Source: Temnothorax longispinosus
Lineage: Eukaryota > Arthropoda > Insecta > Hymenoptera > Formicidae
NCBI RefSeq assembly: GCF_030848805.1
Contig: NC_092360.1
Location: 6,572,001 to 6,636,000 of the forward strand
DNA: 64,000 nucleotides
Direction of reading: 5' to 3'
A program made the position numbers and the translations under genes. The notes beneath the pieces are model-generated. The model saw nothing but the letters and a program-made list of their open reading frames with translations, was not told the DNA's origin and did not search any database. This document shows, piece after piece, positions 27,801 through 42,100 of this stretch. The stretch's first letter is position 1. Each line of letters starts with the position of its first letter.

Positions 27801-30800
27801 TTTATCACGGACAAGATAGCCCGTTCTACGAACATGAAAGACTTCGGCAGCTTCCCGCCGGAAGTAAGGACGATCGAGACGCCCACACGCGGAAAAAGTT
27901 CCCATTTCTGCGTGTACGTGCACGGCGCGTGACTTCCTGGTAGCGACGATACGCGTGTGAATGGCGACACGTTGCAGCATCGGGCATTACGATTATTACG
28001 ATCAAGTGACCGCGACGAGAACGCAGAATGGAGTGGTGGCCCTGCTCACGAGGACGAGAGCCGGCCCACTTATATGAATTACCGTTACTACTTGCCAGTT
28101 TGCGCAGGCGAAAACCACTGCAAGTGGTCAAGCGAGTGTGTTCGAGGAATGCATTCGAGGAGCGCACGGAAAACGCTCGTTTCGCGAGGTCGTGCGAAGT
28201 GTGCGATCGACATGTACCACGGCGAAGAAATTTGAGCGATTCTCCACCTGGAATTAATTCAGCACCTTAAACCTAGTATCAGCAATGTTGTTTCGCAGAA
28301 AGTGGAACGAAGAAATAATCCACGTCATAGCGCGGAAAATAAGAGCTGTTTCTGGCATTTAATGGAGAGAGGAGAGATCACTCATTAAAATTAAATGCAA
28401 ACAAAATGATAATTGTTTTTTGACCGTGCCTGAATTTTCTGCCTAATTATTTCTGAGTTCTATCATCGTCGTTCGAATGATATGTCGTCCTCCTCTTATT
28501 ACAATTACATACATTAAACATTGCGTATCGTCAACACCGTGCACGATAATGATAATTGATTTGATCCCGCGCCGAGAGTAATAAGTCAGAGTACAGAGTA
28601 GTGATATAATCTCGCAATTTCTCGCAACTAATGCAGCACGGTGCATATTACGGCGGGCACATTATGCACACTCGATAATTGAGGAGCCAAGATGATCCTT
28701 GTAACGAGCGGCTTCTACCTGATAACTTTGTACGCTCATTTATCTTACGCTAAGTGGGATCCAATTCAAACGATGACCAGTCGATATACTTTCGCTTTTC
28801 CTTGGTTGCGTATCGGTAGCCGCATAACAATCGATCCCGCCGCAGCACCGTGTCGTGTAAATGAAATAGCACGGTCGTAGATATTACAGTATTATACAAT
28901 TGAAGGTAGGTAAGTATATCCTCGAGAGTATGTAATCGCTACATATTATGTACTTTTAAATGAAACAAATATTGTGATAGAAGAAATGCGATAAATGATC
29001 GTAGACGAAATCTGCGCGTAACATTGTTGACGAAAACCTTTTTCCATAATATTTCAATTTTATTCAATTATGCATTAAGAAGAGAAAGTATTATTTAATA
29101 TAATAGATAGTATAATGTTATCTTCAAGCTGCGTCGAGCGTTTTGCTAAAGCATATCATGTAAAATCGATTTTGCGTTCTGGATATATTCCTGGAAAATC
29201 CTTCAATTACGCGTCGACTATCAAATATCCATTATCAAGCGTAACTAAACTAAGGGAGAAACACGCCGCGAAATCATCAATTTGCTGAATTCTCAAAGCA
29301 AGGATACGGTGGCATATCAGATCCGAAATGTAATTGTTATTAAATACTCTTGCGCCGTATAAACATTGCAATCACACACAAACGTGTGTTCCCTCATAAC
29401 GGATGATAGGGCAAACTGTGTCGCGACTGCTCCATATCTTTAATGCATGTAGAATATCGGCGTAAATATGTATCACGTTTGTTATAGATTCTGCCCAACT
29501 CACGATAACATAGAAAATATATGGAAAATGTTTAGAGCAGCGTGAAAAAATTAGAAACTTCACAAAAGCGCTACAAACTTTCAAATTTTTTATGAAAGAA
29601 ATTTATTGTTCTTGTGCCATAAATGATAAATTACAAAATATAAAACAAAAATTACGTTTATTTTTATGTATATGTGTGGACAAGATAAAAAAAATGTTCC
29701 TTTAATTATACACGGTTAATTTATGTATGTATGTACCTACTCTGTGGCTGTACTTATCTACCGAGATAAACTATATCGAAACGATTACAAATATCGGGTG
29801 ACACGTTGTAAACTGATCAATTGATACGTGTTACAACGTGTCAGACACGAGGCATCAGCGGCACGGTCGATCCCTTTATATGACCCTTTCAATTCCCGTC
29901 CCTTCGGCAAATATGCGCACACGGGAACACGATATATCCCGTCTATCTCCGCGCGCGTGCGTGCATCAACATAATCATCCGCGTTGGTACACGCAGAAAT
30001 ATTAATGTAACGCCCGCCGCGCCGCGGCGGCTGCCGGACCAGCGTTGTAATCGGGCGTTTCCTCATCATCACGTATGAAGTGATGTCAGGTCCTCGAGCG
30101 CGGCCGGTCGATCACTTCCACGCAGGGACACCGTATACGACAGGACATTGTCCATTATCATCGCATGCCATCCTCCTCCTAATTTTCTCCTTCCTTTTTC
30201 CCTGCCCATCGTCCGTGCGTCGGCTCGTAAATCTCCTCGCGGCTCTCCAAGTAAATGGTCCACGGGAATCGAAATCCTCGTTGGACACGATCGTAAAAAA
30301 CCAAACCGATTTTATATTTCGTTTACGGCCGCTTACGGTCGTGGGAGATAGGTGAAATGTTCTCACCTTGGAGATTTGTAAGTTTAATCTCGGCCGCATC
30401 TTCCACGATCATAATCAAATTTCAGAACGGAAGGTCTTTTACACCGTTGATACGAGATTCGTATTTAAATACGCTTGTAATTACGTATAGGAAGTAATTT
30501 GATTTTCACTTTAAATTTTACTTAATGTCAGTATCCATTTCGCGAAGAAATGATTGTAAGCGCATGAAGATACTTTTCGTATTTTTTTCTCGTTATTCTA
30601 CGTAAAACTTGGATTCAATTTAAACTTCTGAAGAAAGTAATTAGAAGAGAAAGAGAAAAAAAAAGAGAAAATATTATCTCCGGCCAACTATCTAGATCAG
30701 CGAATAAAGTAAAGAAATATTCAGAGCTCTCTACGAATGCTCTTGTGCTCTTGTGCAATAGGACAAGTTCAAAATTAGATGCTATTCCTTTTTTTTCCCA

Positions 30801-33770
30801 TTTCTATTGGAAACAGAAAGGTGGACTCGAGACGCTAGAAGAATTCCTCACTAACGCGTCTATTAATTTCCCATTGTCGCTTTTCGTTGTCTGCCACCGT
30901 TATCGATTTCTTGTCGACCGTAAATTTGGAGATTCGCCGCATCGTCGCGTGGGATTTTCGTCCCGAGGTTAGCCGAATAGAGGATCTGAGATACGATTTC
31001 GCGGAAGGTCATGGTTCAGAGTGACGCAGCCGGCGGAAGTTAAGGACGACGGACAAGGCAGTTATTACTACAACTTGAAGCGATTATCTTGATCCGATTA
31101 TTAAAGCTCGGTCTAACATTCTGTCTAAGGTACAGTTCAGCACCATTTATTTTGTACAGATGTAATTCAGATTGAACTTTTATTCCGCGAAGTAAAACCC
31201 TTGAAATAAAACCCTTTATTGTCGCAAAATGTATGAACAAGTATTCTTTTTTTGTAATTTAAATGTATTATTTTATTATACGGATTTGCGATATATTATT
31301 CTACTTGTCAATTTTCTTCGATATCATCTTATTTTACGAACGCAAAGGAATCAATCCAAGCACGTTAGACAGATAGCTATCACTTACGAGCATTATTTTA
31401 GTATTTTAAAAATTATTTATCACTTTTGTCCATCTTTACAAAAAACTTCATTCCAGAATAATTCTCGTGCCAGAAATGAAACCGAATGAAATTTCCCTTT
31501 GTTACAGTTGTTACGCAAAATGCGTAAATGACTACGCAGCAACTACGAAATAGAAAAATTTATTTTAGTTGAATACATTTTTTCGCGACGTATAAATCAT
31601 TTTGGCGAACGAGCCGAGTTCTTGCATAGTTGGCGAGCCGAAAAAACCGGGAGAAACTAGTTTTCGCCGACGAATTCTCGTTGAATTCAGTTTTCCGTTA
31701 TAAGCGCGTGCAACGGAACGCGGCATAAAGCCCGCAATGAATTACTAGCTTTGTATTAACACGCGAACGCCGGCCTCATCGCACAGACTGTCTTAAGTAC
31801 AATATGGAGTTCTAACGCAGCATCGACCCCACCTTTGTCCTCGTTTCTCTCGCCACTCGTCGTTTTGATTTCAAATGTCAATTAATTGCTGCCGGTTTCG
31901 CTGAGCTGACTATTATTCAGTCGACTATTACTCTGGCTATGAAACGTACAGTTTGCTTTCAGATATTTTACACTGATGCTATTTATTAGGTGTCCTAATT
32001 AATAAATGACGTATATTAACTTCTTCAACGTTCGCTCTATTACGAGCGTTATTTGTTTCGCAATACAGTTTTAAGCGTGGTATTTTCAGAATTATCGTTT
32101 CAATTTGTCCTGTGTCATGGTCTAAATTTCAGTAGTATCGTCTATTAATTTTAGATGAGCTAATAAATCACTCTTTTCATAAATTATGACTCAGGTTTAA
32201 GAAATGAAAGCAAAAGCAGCATCTATGTTCTAACCGCATCTCGTGCCAACTATGCCTATCAACTTCTGAGAATTATTTGTATTTATATTCAATGTGCTTG
32301 TACAAAATATCTGGAGGCTCCATTCCCTTCATTCATATCTTAAGATGTTTCACGGTCGATATTTCATTAACGGGAATCTGATATAACGTTGCCTTTCGCC
32401 AAAACTTTTAATTGTCAAACTTAAATATTTCCGATAGTTAAAACGCGAATTAAAATTAATTAAAGTTGAAATCTTCTCGAATACTCACGAGATAATAGCA
32501 TTTCATTCGCATCCTCCGTGCAGCTTATTGTTAAATGAAACCTCTGTGCAGTAATGCATGTAACTTCGGTTTTGCATACAATCAGAAAAATTAATTATAA
32601 AATTATGGTTGTTGAACGGAGCGTCAACAACACTGTGGGACACCTATATAAGGCTCATAACAGTCATATTTAGCGTGTTAAATGTGCGGCGGAAATGTGG
32701 GTCAATGCGGTATCGTACTATGTAATTCTTTGTTACGACTGAAAATGCAGTGAAGTGCGACACGCAATTAATTAGCAACTAAATGAACATCCTGTAAAGC
32801 AAGCACGGTGATGTTCAATAATTCAATTATTAAACCACAGCTGATACGATAAAATCCGTGTGATTAACACAACTCGTCGACAAATCATTTTTCACTTTAT
32901 TTTTGATTATCAGAGATCTTTATAAAAAGTGTAGCTGATGAGTAATTGCTTTCGTATACTTGCGCGATTAATCAATATTTTCATTACCACGCTTATATTA
33001 TACACTTTCAGGTTGGCGGGTACTTCCAGACTGCATCGAAGAAACATATCTATAGGCTAATCACGTTAATTGATAATTTTTTTTCCTTGAGAAGCGCATA
33101 GAGACGATGCATTTATCTTATGTGCGCAGCATACCGGCATATACTTATTATAGCTAATCGATAGGCGTACTAATGGATTGGTATTAGAATTATCAGAAGC
33201 CTTGTCACGACCTTGCTTTGCCTTTTTTAACTATGTTTTTCTGTAAAAACTTAGTCGCTCTATATAGAATTATATAAAAATATAAAGGGGCAATAAAAAT
33301 ACCCCTTTTATCGCATCCTTGTGTGTATAATTTGTGTTTTCCTTAATAAAGCTTTAATTAAGATCAAAAACAAATTTAACAGATTTAAGAAAGTGCGAAT
33401 GCATGCCTATACGCATCGCAAATAGAAATTATTATTATGTCCTAAATCTGAATTACTTTCAGAATGCAAGACAATTGAGGAAACCTGAAAGTAACCAGAG
33501 AAAGCTCCTAAGTGCTGTAAATCCTCAATATGTCCTTCAATTTTGAATTATCTCTGTAAAAGTGTTGCGATACCATTGTCGGCACAAGAAAAACTTTGAA
33601 ATTGCGCGAGCAGTCGATAGGAGAAATCGTTCAGAAAGTCGTACAGTAGGATTAAACTAAATTAAAGTTTTCTAAACGTATCGGAACGTACCAACGGGAA
33701 TTAATGACGCACAAATAATCGACAAATCTACTTAACTTGCAAATTGTTACAGCCATTAAGAGCACAAGCG

Positions 33771-33898
33771 AAATAGATTTGCCAGGATTGATTGAATTAA
33801 GCTTTTCGTTAATTAATTACTAAAATTATATAGATACATATAAATTTTAATAATTGATTAACGAAAAGCTTATTCGACCAATCGTGCGAATCTGTTTT
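33771..33898. repeat. Foldback element with 60-nt arms
   Basis: Arms 33771-33831 and 33839-33898 are imperfect inverted repeats around a short AT centre; the best-paired part contains AAGCTTTTCGTTAAT and its complement. It lies about 190 bp from the longer hairpin at 34089-34276. Confidence 0.7.
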
Positions 33899-34088
33899 AT
33901 ATGTATAAAATTCCGCATTGTGTAATTGTTCTGATGCATATATAAGCTCCTGCTTTTCTCATAAATGACAAAAACCACAATTTTACATATATGCTTAATT
34001 AAAACACCGTATTTACAATTAAAATGTTACTCTTTGATATCTACTTTAATATCTTCCGATATTAAATTGTTATTATTCAGATACATAG

Positions 34089-34276
34089 ACGTATATAATA
34101 GACTGAGCATTCTCATTGGGGAGCTTTTGGCAAAATCTGAAGGACAGAAGATATGCTTGCTGAGACACGTTTGTGGCACCAACGATTATAAAAGGAAAGC
34201 ATCTCAGCAAGCATATCTGGTCCTTCAGATCTTGCCAGAAGCACTCCAATGGGAATACTCGGTCTATTATATACGT
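34089..34276. repeat. Long stem-loop, 75-77-nt arms, 36-nt loop
   Basis: Left arm 34089-34165 and right arm 34202-34276 are about 88 percent complementary around a 36-nt loop. The inner stem carries ATATGCTTGCTGAGA and its exact complement. I count four differences that become G.U pairs in a plus-strand transcript, two A.C, one A.A and a small indel. The size fits a long hairpin RNA or a diverged foldback element. A 121-codon frame runs through it and is not considered a gene. Confidence 0.8.
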
Positions 34277-34383
34277 TTATGCGTTAATGATAAAGACATA
34301 ATAAATAAAGTTTATTATCTATATAATTAAATAGATACCCAACTTTTTTTAAAATCCAAAAAATATATTTATATGTTGCAAAT

Positions 34384-34402
34384 ACACACACACACACACA
34401 CA
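34384..34402. repeat. (CA)n microsatellite
   Basis: Nine or so CA units in AT-rich DNA. Confidence 0.85.
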
Positions 34403-35208
34403 TTGTGACAATAAATAATTCCAATTGGGTTTAACACGTGTTAACATATTTCTTTCACTTCGTGAATATGAGTTCGCAGTTCGTTAGCGGCTTAATTGAC
34501 GTGGAGAAGAAATTAGAAACGGAGAATTCAAGAAAGACTATATATATATTTTGATGAAATAGAAAGCGACATTAATGAACACGATGCTATTTTCGTGCAA
34601 CAAAACTCTTTTTTTGAGAAGAAGTCGATATTAATGGAGTACGAATAAAGTCCTTTCATGGAAGCTGTATTCTGCAGGTGTAATAATGCCGTTCTCGTGT
34701 CTCGACGAGCACGCCGATATCCGAAATAAAAGAAGCGGTTTTAAAAAGCGGTTTCACGCGGATGCGACCGGTATACGTCATATAGAGTCGATCGGGTCAT
34801 TTTTGCGCGACTGGTTTTATCGACTTCGTTATTCTACTACGAACAGGAAAAATATATCACACAGCGAAGAAATGAAACGAATATTCGGAAACGGAAAAAT
34901 AAATTCGAAAACGAAGGAATAATACCTCTGCAAAAAATATAGCAATGCGCATCCATTTCTTTCTAGATATCTTTTAGATTATTCTTTTATATTTGCTTTC
35001 TAGGAAGAATATTCAAAATTTGGAAAACGTAGCACGCGAGAAATAACACTTCGGAATATCCTACTTCTGAGAAAAAATATATACTTCACGTTTCACCATT
35101 ATTCTTCATGCGCGGTGAAATGCGTCGTTAAGCAGAAACGCTTACACAAATGATGGTGGAATTTATGCCGCACGCACTTGCACACACAGATAGAAAATTA
35201 TTCTACTT

Positions 35209-35272
35209 AAAGAGAGAGAGACAGAGAGAAAGAAAGAGAGGGGAGGGTGAGAGAGAGAAAAAGAGAAGAAAG
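35209..35272. repeat. Imperfect GA-rich tract
   Basis: A purine-rich run of imperfect GA/AAAG repeats that creates low-complexity open frames on the other strand. Confidence 0.8.
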
Positions 35273-38162
35273 CATGCACGACAGCGCGCATAATGCACGG
35301 GATACAAACATCGCAGTGTGTCAGTTCTCTCGCTAGCGAGACAATGGCTCGTTTTGTTAAACAGCGCGGGCTCTCTTTGGACTCCAGTTTTTGATTTGTT
35401 GTATTCGACGTCGCGAGTTCCACGAAAAAGCAGGGGCATGCTAATCGTCATTGTAAACCCGTTAATTTCACACTTTGAATGCACACAGGGAAGTTAAATA
35501 TAACGGTTAAAACTGGGAGGGTGTGCTTTTATATAGATAAAAAAAAACTCTGTGTACGTACGTATTCACGAATTTAACTCGGAAAGTTTTAATCGTATGG
35601 CATGCGCTGAGTGTCCCAGATTTCCCAGTTCTTTTTACGAAATGAGCCGTGTACCACGATCCACAAAAAAAACGTTTGAAATCCGCGATCCTATTTAGGA
35701 CGTAGGATTTTATATTGCCGCAAAACGAGTATATTCCTCTTCGACGTGTACTATCGATTGCAAGTGGATTGGATCGCGATCAAATCGACTGGAGTTTTAC
35801 TCCAGAAACGTTCGTGGTTATTAATAGAGAAAGAGAGTTCGGCCATGTGCAGGAGCGAGCACATTGTTCTGAGAAATCTTTATGCTCATGCGCGTTTACT
35901 AAGCAAGCAGCAAGAGGCGAATATAATAGCAGAAAGTATTTGAATTAACGACGCGATAAACAGTAACGCGAGGCGTGCTGTCGTCAGGTAAATCGCAGAA
36001 TGTGTTAGTGCAAATCGTGTAAATATAAACTGTATAGAACGTAAATTAATGTTTTCGAACGTGCCGCAGATTATTTTGACGGTAGCAAACGTCCGGCTAT
36101 TTATCTAACGCACGTCTGTTTTGACAAATCGAAATGTACCGGATTTACGTAACACTTTACTGTATTGTCATATACAATTACAACATTATCAACATAAATT
36201 ACATCACGAGGAAACGCTTATGCTGTACCTCGGCGCACGTTTATCGAGTGAATGTGTTATTTCAAATCGCTATTATGATTACTAATACAACTGATCGTAT
36301 AATCATGTAATAAAAATTCGTGACAGATGTAAGTATACAACTTTCATTATTTTTCATAAATTATTTCTGATTATTTTGCGAGGTTCGTCATCATTTTGAT
36401 TAATCAATGCGCTATCGATAGTCCGGTATTGATATTTAGAGTTAGTATGTATCATTGCAGATTTCTGAGAAAGTCAATAACACCTTTTCAAGATATTCTG
36501 CCGAAACCTCGGCCGAAACACAATATGTTCACGACAATTCAGACAATACATGTGTTTATCATAAATACACACGTTTCTTGTATAACTATGTAAATGTATA
36601 TCCGTTTTAACCAGCATATGTTTCTCTAGCCTCATAAGACCGTGCTTAAGCATCGTAAAGCTTGAACAACTCTTCGAGTTGGAGACTGCCTAAAGCCGAA
36701 CGAGCTTCCGCTTAGTTCAACGAAGTTTTAATGGTTCATCAGAAAAAGCAAACTGCGCGCCATGCTAAATATAGGTCTCTGGACTACGACGGGCCATTAT
36801 ACGCTCGCAAATTCCATACAGGCGTCTTGCGGCGTCTCGCCATAAGAGAATCTTAACGTGCGCGTTTCCGCGTCATCGCCAAGAATAAAATTTTCAGCTT
36901 GAATAGCCGCACCTTTCTTTCGATTGCTGAGAAATGATGAGTGAGTAGCCTTTGGAGGCAAAGTAGAGCGTATAATAAAAAATCCTGAGATTAGAAAAGA
37001 AGTTAATTGCGCGTGGTTTTTCTATTTCGAAATATAATTACTCGAAAATACGTAATTTTTAAAAGAGAATGTATAAAAGTTTGGAAATTTTAATTTTGCG
37101 GGATTAGCCCACGAAAACTTGTTATGCCGAGATGTTACGTCGACATTATATATACGCGTTCTCTCAACTGGAACATTTGGAATACATTACGTTTCCGGAT
37201 CATAACGTCGCGAAGTAAATTTTTCACACGTTTGTCATTTTTTCAGAATAATACGGAATTCTGTGTATCTGCGCTAAAATCGACAAAGCCAATTCATTTA
37301 TTCGAGCAACGAGAGAAACTAATCGATATTAATGAAAAATCCAGAAAGTTAACGGAACTCGTACAATGCCGGATAACGAGGTGAAATAAGCGTGTACCGA
37401 GAACTGCATTCCCCAGTGCATAGAAACGTGACGTATGTTATTATATAGCGCAAAAATGCAAAGTTCACCGCGCCGGGCATATAGTTGAAGTCTTTATTTC
37501 CGTCGAGGATCTATTTCTGGAAAGTCTCGAGTTCTATGGACGATGATATAATAAATCTTGATAATCGTCATAACAGTTTTTCACAATAAAACGTAAACGC
37601 TGTTTGCCTCAACATTATACAGACGGGAAACAAAGTTTCGCTAGATTAACGCTCGTTGATATACATAATTAAATGTTAAATGTTAAACATCACGCGTTGT
37701 AAATACTACCTAATTACGATAAATTAATAATGCTCAATATTCGCGAAATGTTAAAGCAACGTTATTATTAAAATAACGTATTATTTCGCATTTATACGTC
37801 AATATATCGAAAACTGTATATTACTCCGTAATATATTAGACAATAAATTACTTCGTACATTAGAAATACGTTAAACGTGTGTATGTTCGGATACGGTGCG
37901 TTCAGGGTCTTAAAATAAAAAAGTAATGTTAAATCGACACGTTAACGATTAATTAATTTTACTTAAAATCCTACTCAATTATTATAACCCTTTTATAACA
38001 TATATCGCGGATAGAACACAAAATTAGAACCTATAATTCATGTATGGTCGATCAGATTGTATAAAACAACATTTTCAATTCTAATTCTCGGGAGACTTTT
38101 CATTTTATTTATCCAGTCGCCATTCATTATGGCATACGGTATCTAGGAAATGTAACACTCAC

Positions 38163-38308
38163 CTGGTGGAATGATCGACGAAAGAACCGCCATCCAGGAG
38201 TCTTAACTTGGCGAAAAGCACGGCACTGACGAATGGCACCGCCGTGAGCTCCTCGAGGTTGACTTCCACCGAGAATTTGTACTTTTTCTTCTTCATCATG
38301 AAGGCCAT
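38163..38308 (-). CDS. FAM102/EEIG1-like protein, first coding exon (partial)
   Basis: The exon encodes the amino-terminal 48 residues plus two bases of codon 49, starting MAFMMKKKKYKF and continuing through LEELTAVPFVSAVLFAKLRLLDGG to a Ser-Thr-Arg end. This is a very close match to the start of FAM102A/EEIG1 family proteins, which open with an N-terminal C2-like (NT-C2) domain proposed to bind membranes or partners. The ATG at 38308 is chosen because family members begin Met-Ala-Phe; the frame continues further upstream as 5' UTR. The exon ends CACCAG|GTGAGT, a strong donor, in phase 2. The rest of the gene lies to the left and was not found in the window. Function in insects is not evident from the sequence. 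Confidence 0.9.
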
Positions 38309-39130
38309 CTCACTGAGGCCGGGACACCGCACTTTGAATCCTGTCGCGTGTAACGCGCGAGTCCTCGAGCAAGTTCCTGGCGGCAAGCGGAGACCGCTCG
38401 AGTCTGCGGACCCCCTCCGGCCGATACTAATCTGCGTCCTTGACTTCGATTCAACGTTCGCGGGTGATCCCGGCCGATTTCGCGCGACTTCCTGAAACCG
38501 GTCGTTCGCGTCTCTTCGCGGACTATCACTTCGCGGTTTTACGCACCATCGGTCTCACTGACGTTTCGTGCGCGCGCGCGCGCGGGAAAGTCATTCCCGA
38601 CGTTTCAATTACGGAAAATATAGAGCGGAAGAGATAACGAAGAGCGCCGACTGCCCGGAGTTTTTCAGTTTCTCGAATCGCGCGATCGAGATTGCTTCCC
38701 GTACGTCCGCGAGCACTTATGGATGGACCACGACGGGAAAAGAAAATTATGTCGCGCGATTTCCGCCGTCGGGAATTCTCTCCCGGAAGAGGAACGTCTT
38801 AGGAACGAGTGCGACGTGGCGGATGACGGCCTCGTGTCGTTCCCGCGGATGCTTCATCGACGCCGCTCGTCGTTCCCACGTTCGTCGACGTCGCGACGAG
38901 ATTCACGAGGAAGAAATGCAGCTGGCGCACTTGCTCGCCATTTTCGTCGTCTGGAACTGCAAGCAAAAATTCGACGTTTTGTTTGTGCGAACACATACAT
39001 GACGAAAATAGGGGGGAAAAGTAACCGGTTTACTTGCGGCGAAAAAGAAAACGTCGGCGCAACTCACTTGTTGCACGAAAAAAAGAACGAACAATGCGAA
39101 CATAATGCGCACGATAAATTTCAGTAAAAA
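38309..39130 (-). promoter_or_regulatory. Probable 5' UTR and promoter of the FAM102-like gene
   Basis: Directly upstream of the FAM102 start codon the DNA becomes CpG-rich for about 800 bases, in contrast to AT-rich flanks, with a CG dinucleotide run at 38570-38583. Overlapping open frames on both strands follow from base composition and match nothing known. A CpG-rich first exon and promoter is likely; the transcription start cannot be fixed from sequence. Confidence 0.45.
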
Positions 39131-42100
39131 TGCAGCGATTTCGGAGCGTAATTAACCCTTAAAATTTACTCTGAAATCATGGTAGTTGTGGGACAACATG
39201 TACCACCAAGAATTTTATGCGAGCTATTCTGATTAATATCTACTATAATAAAAAATATTAATATCTATTATATATATATACATTAAAATATAAAATGTTT
39301 GATTAATTTTACTAAAATATATCTAGGAAATTTCAATAATTTTTCAAAATTTACCAATCTGCTTGGTAATTTTTATCACGTTGTTTGTAAAATTTCTTTG
39401 TATATTTTAAAAATTCCTTGGTTGCCAAGTTGTCCCAAGTTTGTAGTGAATTTAAGGGTAAAATATGACAAAAAATTCTCTCCATGTGTGCGTGCTGAGT
39501 CTATTCAGTATTCCAACAATAAAAATAATTGGAAATTCTTTTATCGGACTTGGAATTATAAATGTTCTGTGTGTGGGGGGCACTAAATGTATAAACTAAT
39601 AACAATAAAATTGTAATAAACGACGATAATAAATAACATCGTGTAACAAAAACAATACTTGTTTTTCTAGATTATACGTGATTCAAACGCCCATATAAAT
39701 TACGTATAAGATATTGATTAGATATATCAATTAATGAATTGGTCCTGTTTATTTATACAATCAATATTAAAATTTACTGTGCCCGATATTACATTCGAAA
39801 TGTAAAATATAAAATTAATATCAGAGAATCCATTCATATAAACAAATATAGATATGCACGCTTGCAGTTTAATGTGTTATCAATACGCATAGTATGTGGC
39901 AACGAATTTTTTTGCACTATAAATTTAAAAGGCAAGATTCATACTTTAATATCACAATATATTCTAAACTTATGTAATTTCAAGATCAAATAAATATACG
40001 TATAAAGTAAAATATCCATTAAACACTTTGAGATTCCAGCGACAATGACTTTAAAGATAGCACAATTGATTACGCGATTATAGAACCAAACAAACAAGTC
40101 AGAAAAATACTATCTATGTGTACACTTGCGACGGAAGCAGAAATCGTCCGAATAATTATCTTTCAAGTTTGTGGATGACGCCAAGATAAAATCATAAGTC
40201 CGTCAATATTTATTTGTGTATACGTTTCGTGTTGCCAATATAGGTTTTCAAATAATGTGTGTATCGTGTTTTTTCTTGTAGGTACATTGCGGTTCATTAA
40301 TGGAAGGGAAAATATTATATATAAACATTTTCCTCAAATTATAGAGATTATTGGTAACCCGGATAAAATAAAGAGAAAAATTGAAATACTATCTGGTAAT
40401 AGTATTCAATATACATTGCACATTTCTGCCATTTAGTAGACGATCATGAAAGCTGCGTCGCAAATACTTTATTCAGGCGAGGCAGGCAACGTTTCATTGC
40501 CGTTTCTTTGTGTTGCAGAGTGATTTATAATTTGCAAATCGCGACAAAATTGTCGCGTGGCAAGATGTAGGTATCTCGTGAAAGAGAAATGATGCAAACT
40601 GCACGACGAATAATTAGAAGGACGTACGTTGCTAATTACGCTCAAAATTGCGAACAAAGCGCGTTCCTTCCTGGAATCGAGTTTCAGGATGCGAACTGGG
40701 TGAGCACGACGCGTTCACGTGACGCACCAACGGCTGATGCGGGCCGAGATTACAAACACAGCTACAACAACCGGCACCGGTCGAAAAAGCACAGTCCAAT
40801 CTGTATATGAGACGGGGAATTTAAGCTACCGAAGAAGGGGGAACCACCGCGAGAATTATGAAGACCAGCGGAGAGCGATAAAAATGTTTGAGAAAGCCGC
40901 TTGACGCAGCAGGAAAATTTAATGCTTTCAACGCGTTTCAACAGGCTTCTCATCTCATCTCAAAATTTATGACGGAGGAGCAAATGCATCTTTTAATAAG
41001 TTTGTAATGTACATTTATGAAATATAATTATAAGAACTCAGATTCTCCAGATGCCATCTAATATATATATATATATTTATGTATAAATATATATATATAA
41101 ATCGCGCGCGTGTGGAAATATAGATATAAGAAGTAATATAATTTAAATGTTCTCATCCAAGAGTCTTCGCACTTTACGTGGAGTACAATTTTTGCAATAA
41201 ATTCATTTCTTTTTTATCAAGTTGTTAATAGAATATTACTGTAGTATAACTGATTGTGAGTTAATAATAAAATAATACTTTTCACGTATTAAGTTTCAAA
41301 GGCGCGAATAAGCAAAAGTCCGTTAATTTAGATATCTAAAAATTAAGAAATCTTTGTTTAGCATTTTATTTAACCAGTAGGACTAACGGAAATAGATTTA
41401 AATTTTGAATTTAAAAAATATTTCTTTAAAATAGTTTTTAATGAGAATTTTACTTTAGAACGATCAAATCGAAACTAATTAAAGATTCGTAGATTCTTAG
41501 ATAACTCCAGGAAATAATAAAAGCTCTTTGAGAGGTGCTGGTCTTTTGACTAACACAAATCAAACTAATTAGAATTGATATATTCAAAAATTCTAAATTT
41601 TTATCATAACTCTTGTTATTTTTAAATCAGATATCTTATAGATTATAATATCTACCGTTGTTTGTCAAAATAAAAAATTGATTTCATTTCGATAATCAAA
41701 ATTTCCATTCAGAAATTGCCTTCAAAATACCCCGTCAATTTTCAGTTACAAGCAGCAGCTTCTATGCTCCATTATCTTGAAAAATTAAGGGGATATTCAT
41801 TCATTGATGATGGATTATCCGGTCATTGAGCGTCATTGACATCGATATCCACTCGGCAATCTCGCTCCACCCTTAACTCGTCCGGCTTTTGGACGAGGAC
41901 GAATCACGATAAGAACAATCGAGAAGTATATAATCTCCCTACTCCTTAGACACTAATCTTTCTAGACACTAATCCCTACAGGATTAATCTCTCCATGTCC
42001 AAGTAATAAATCAAAGAACGGATTACTCTGATTTATATATAAACTTTCTTCGCTTACATTATTACGAATTACTACGAGTAATGTAAAAAAACAAATTTCG

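Larger units (their letters stand above)
1..38162 (-). other. Probable giant first intron of the FAM102-like gene
   Basis: This stretch starts at a GTGAGT donor directly after the first coding exon of a FAM102/EEIG1-like gene read leftward. I looked on the minus strand for the expected next exon, which should complete an AG|R arginine codon and continue with a Glu-Glu-Val type sequence, and found none. Open frames here are short, overlap on both strands and match no family I recognise. The DNA is AT-rich and contains the repeats and hairpins listed separately, plus more GC-rich patches near 4.9-5.5, 25.1-26.6, 27.7-28.3 and 29.8-30.4 kb that could be regulatory. That it is intron rather than partly intergenic is inference: the next exon lies outside the window or was missed. 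Confidence 0.55.

Noticed and set aside
33965..34330. 121-codon frame
   Set aside because: It runs through both arms of a long inverted repeat, so the open frame is a by-product.
38568..39127. 144- and 134-codon plus-strand frames
   Set aside because: They overlap each other in different frames within the CpG-rich FAM102 upstream region and show no domain.
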